Of a stretch of 64,000 nucleotides of DNA, positions 63,732-64,000 are shown piece by piece. Within the stretch, counting starts at the first letter, position 1. Each line of letters begins with the position of its first letter. The translations under genes were made by a program, and so were the position numbers. Source of the DNA: Bradyrhizobium yuanmingense (lineage in GTDB: Bacteria > Pseudomonadota > Alphaproteobacteria > Rhizobiales > Xanthobacteraceae); the NCBI RefSeq assembly GCF_900094575.1, contig NZ_FMAE01000003.1:248001-312000 (forward strand). Direction: 5' to 3'. A model generated the notes under the pieces. That model saw only the letters and a program-made list of their open reading frames with translations, was not told where the DNA came from and searched no databases.

Positions 63732-63988
63732 GCGTCTCTCCCTTTTGCGACGGCGGGCTTCGTTGGCCCGGTCTCTTTAATTAACATGTTATCTAATTCG
63801 CCGGCGCGTTCAAGCCGGAACTGAGGCCCGCCGTGTCGCGCCATCTACGTCAGTCATGTTGCATGGATTTGTCGCTGCTCGGGCGACCACCGCTCTCCCT
63901 TTGCGCAAACGTTATATGGTATAATTATCGCCTGCGAGCCTTTGCCACAAGCAGGCTGCGGCCAAAGCCTAACAGGATCGGAAGCAGC
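63732..63988. promoter_or_regulatory. AT-rich regulatory region upstream of the TRAP unit
   Basis: Unusually AT-rich islands in a GC-rich background: TTAATTAACATGTTATCTAATT (63777-63798 region, containing the palindrome TAACATGTTA at 63782-63791) and GTTATATGGTATAATTAT (63911-63928). These are candidate promoter and operator sites for the TRAP binding-protein gene and any rightward gene; the regulator is not visible. Confidence 0.5.
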
Positions 63989-64000
63989 ATGTATTGCGGA
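63989..64000 (+). CDS. Possible start of a rightward gene, cut by the window edge
   Basis: ATG at 63989 follows AGGATCGGAAGC, a plausible ribosome binding site, and is preceded by the AT-rich region described above. Only four codons are visible, so no identity can be given. Confidence 0.3.

Noticed and set aside
1..64000. CRISPR array, prophage, insertion sequence or secretion-system cluster
   Set aside because: No regularly spaced direct repeats, transposase, integrase, capsid or secretion-machine proteins were seen.

Overview
This window is chromosomal DNA from a high-GC alphaproteobacterium, almost certainly Bradyrhizobium or a close relative. The signs are alphaproteobacterial gene types (CpdR, a KdsD-type isomerase, homospermidine synthase), regulatory RNAs known from this group (a speF-type leader, an MmgR/suhB-type sRNA, a ROSE-type thermometer) and the dense scatter of intergenic palindromic repeats typical of these genomes. 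It reads as housekeeping core with accessory transport and signalling genes. I see no transposase, integrase, phage genes or CRISPR array. All identifications are by reading the sequence; no database search was run.

Layout. 1-3.8 kb: a minus-strand polyamine cluster (ornithine decarboxylase behind a ~510-nt structured leader, GNAT, RidA, homospermidine synthase cut by the window edge). 4.3-8.6 kb: M3 peptidase, DUF1007 protein and a His-rich NicO-type Ni/Co exporter in one overlapping operon, then a thioesterase. 9-13 kb: ferrochelatase, an orphan substrate-binding protein and the QmcA/NfeD membrane pair. 13.1-14.1 kb: an HxlR regulator divergent from a CMD-family gene with two palindromic operators between them. 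14.2-24 kb: KdsD, an outer-membrane beta-barrel protein and glutamate synthase (gltD, gltB). 24-32.5 kb: secreted and hydrolase proteins, an Hsp20 gene with a heat-shock promoter and RNA thermometer, an unusual membrane-anchored di-heme peroxidase and an adenylate cyclase. 32.7-38.8 kb: exporters, GFA protein, LysR, HisN, the MmgR-type sRNA, an N-formylglutamate amidohydrolase-like gene, cpdR and tRNA-Val. 39-47.6 kb: small metabolic genes, an enolase-superfamily enzyme, a heme-motif adenylate cyclase, an orphan branched-chain-type binding protein, a degenerate esterase and AlkB. 47.6-53.1 kb: a DUF4173 membrane protein with an OmpR-type two-component system, then a membrane-anchored GH3 enzyme. 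53.1-58.4 kb: orphan peptide-binding protein, a Mn-catalase/DUF892 fusion, dihydropyrimidinase and a TetR regulator. 58.5-60.4 kb: PspA-like and YiaA-like envelope-stress genes controlled through three TTGARC-type palindromes, a zinc-ribbon protein and DUF3237. 60.6-63.7 kb: a complete TRAP transporter (DctM, DctQ, DctP).

How it fits together. Several units respond to stress or metabolites at the RNA or operator level: polyamines (leader of the decarboxylase), heat (Hsp20 leader), membrane stress (TetR-PspA-YiaA) and possibly redox state through a c-type-heme motif in a cyclase. The items least explained by standard annotation are the di-heme peroxidase with a peroxygenase-like N-terminal half, the Mn-catalase/DUF892 fusion, the TetR/PspA operator array and the degenerate esterase.
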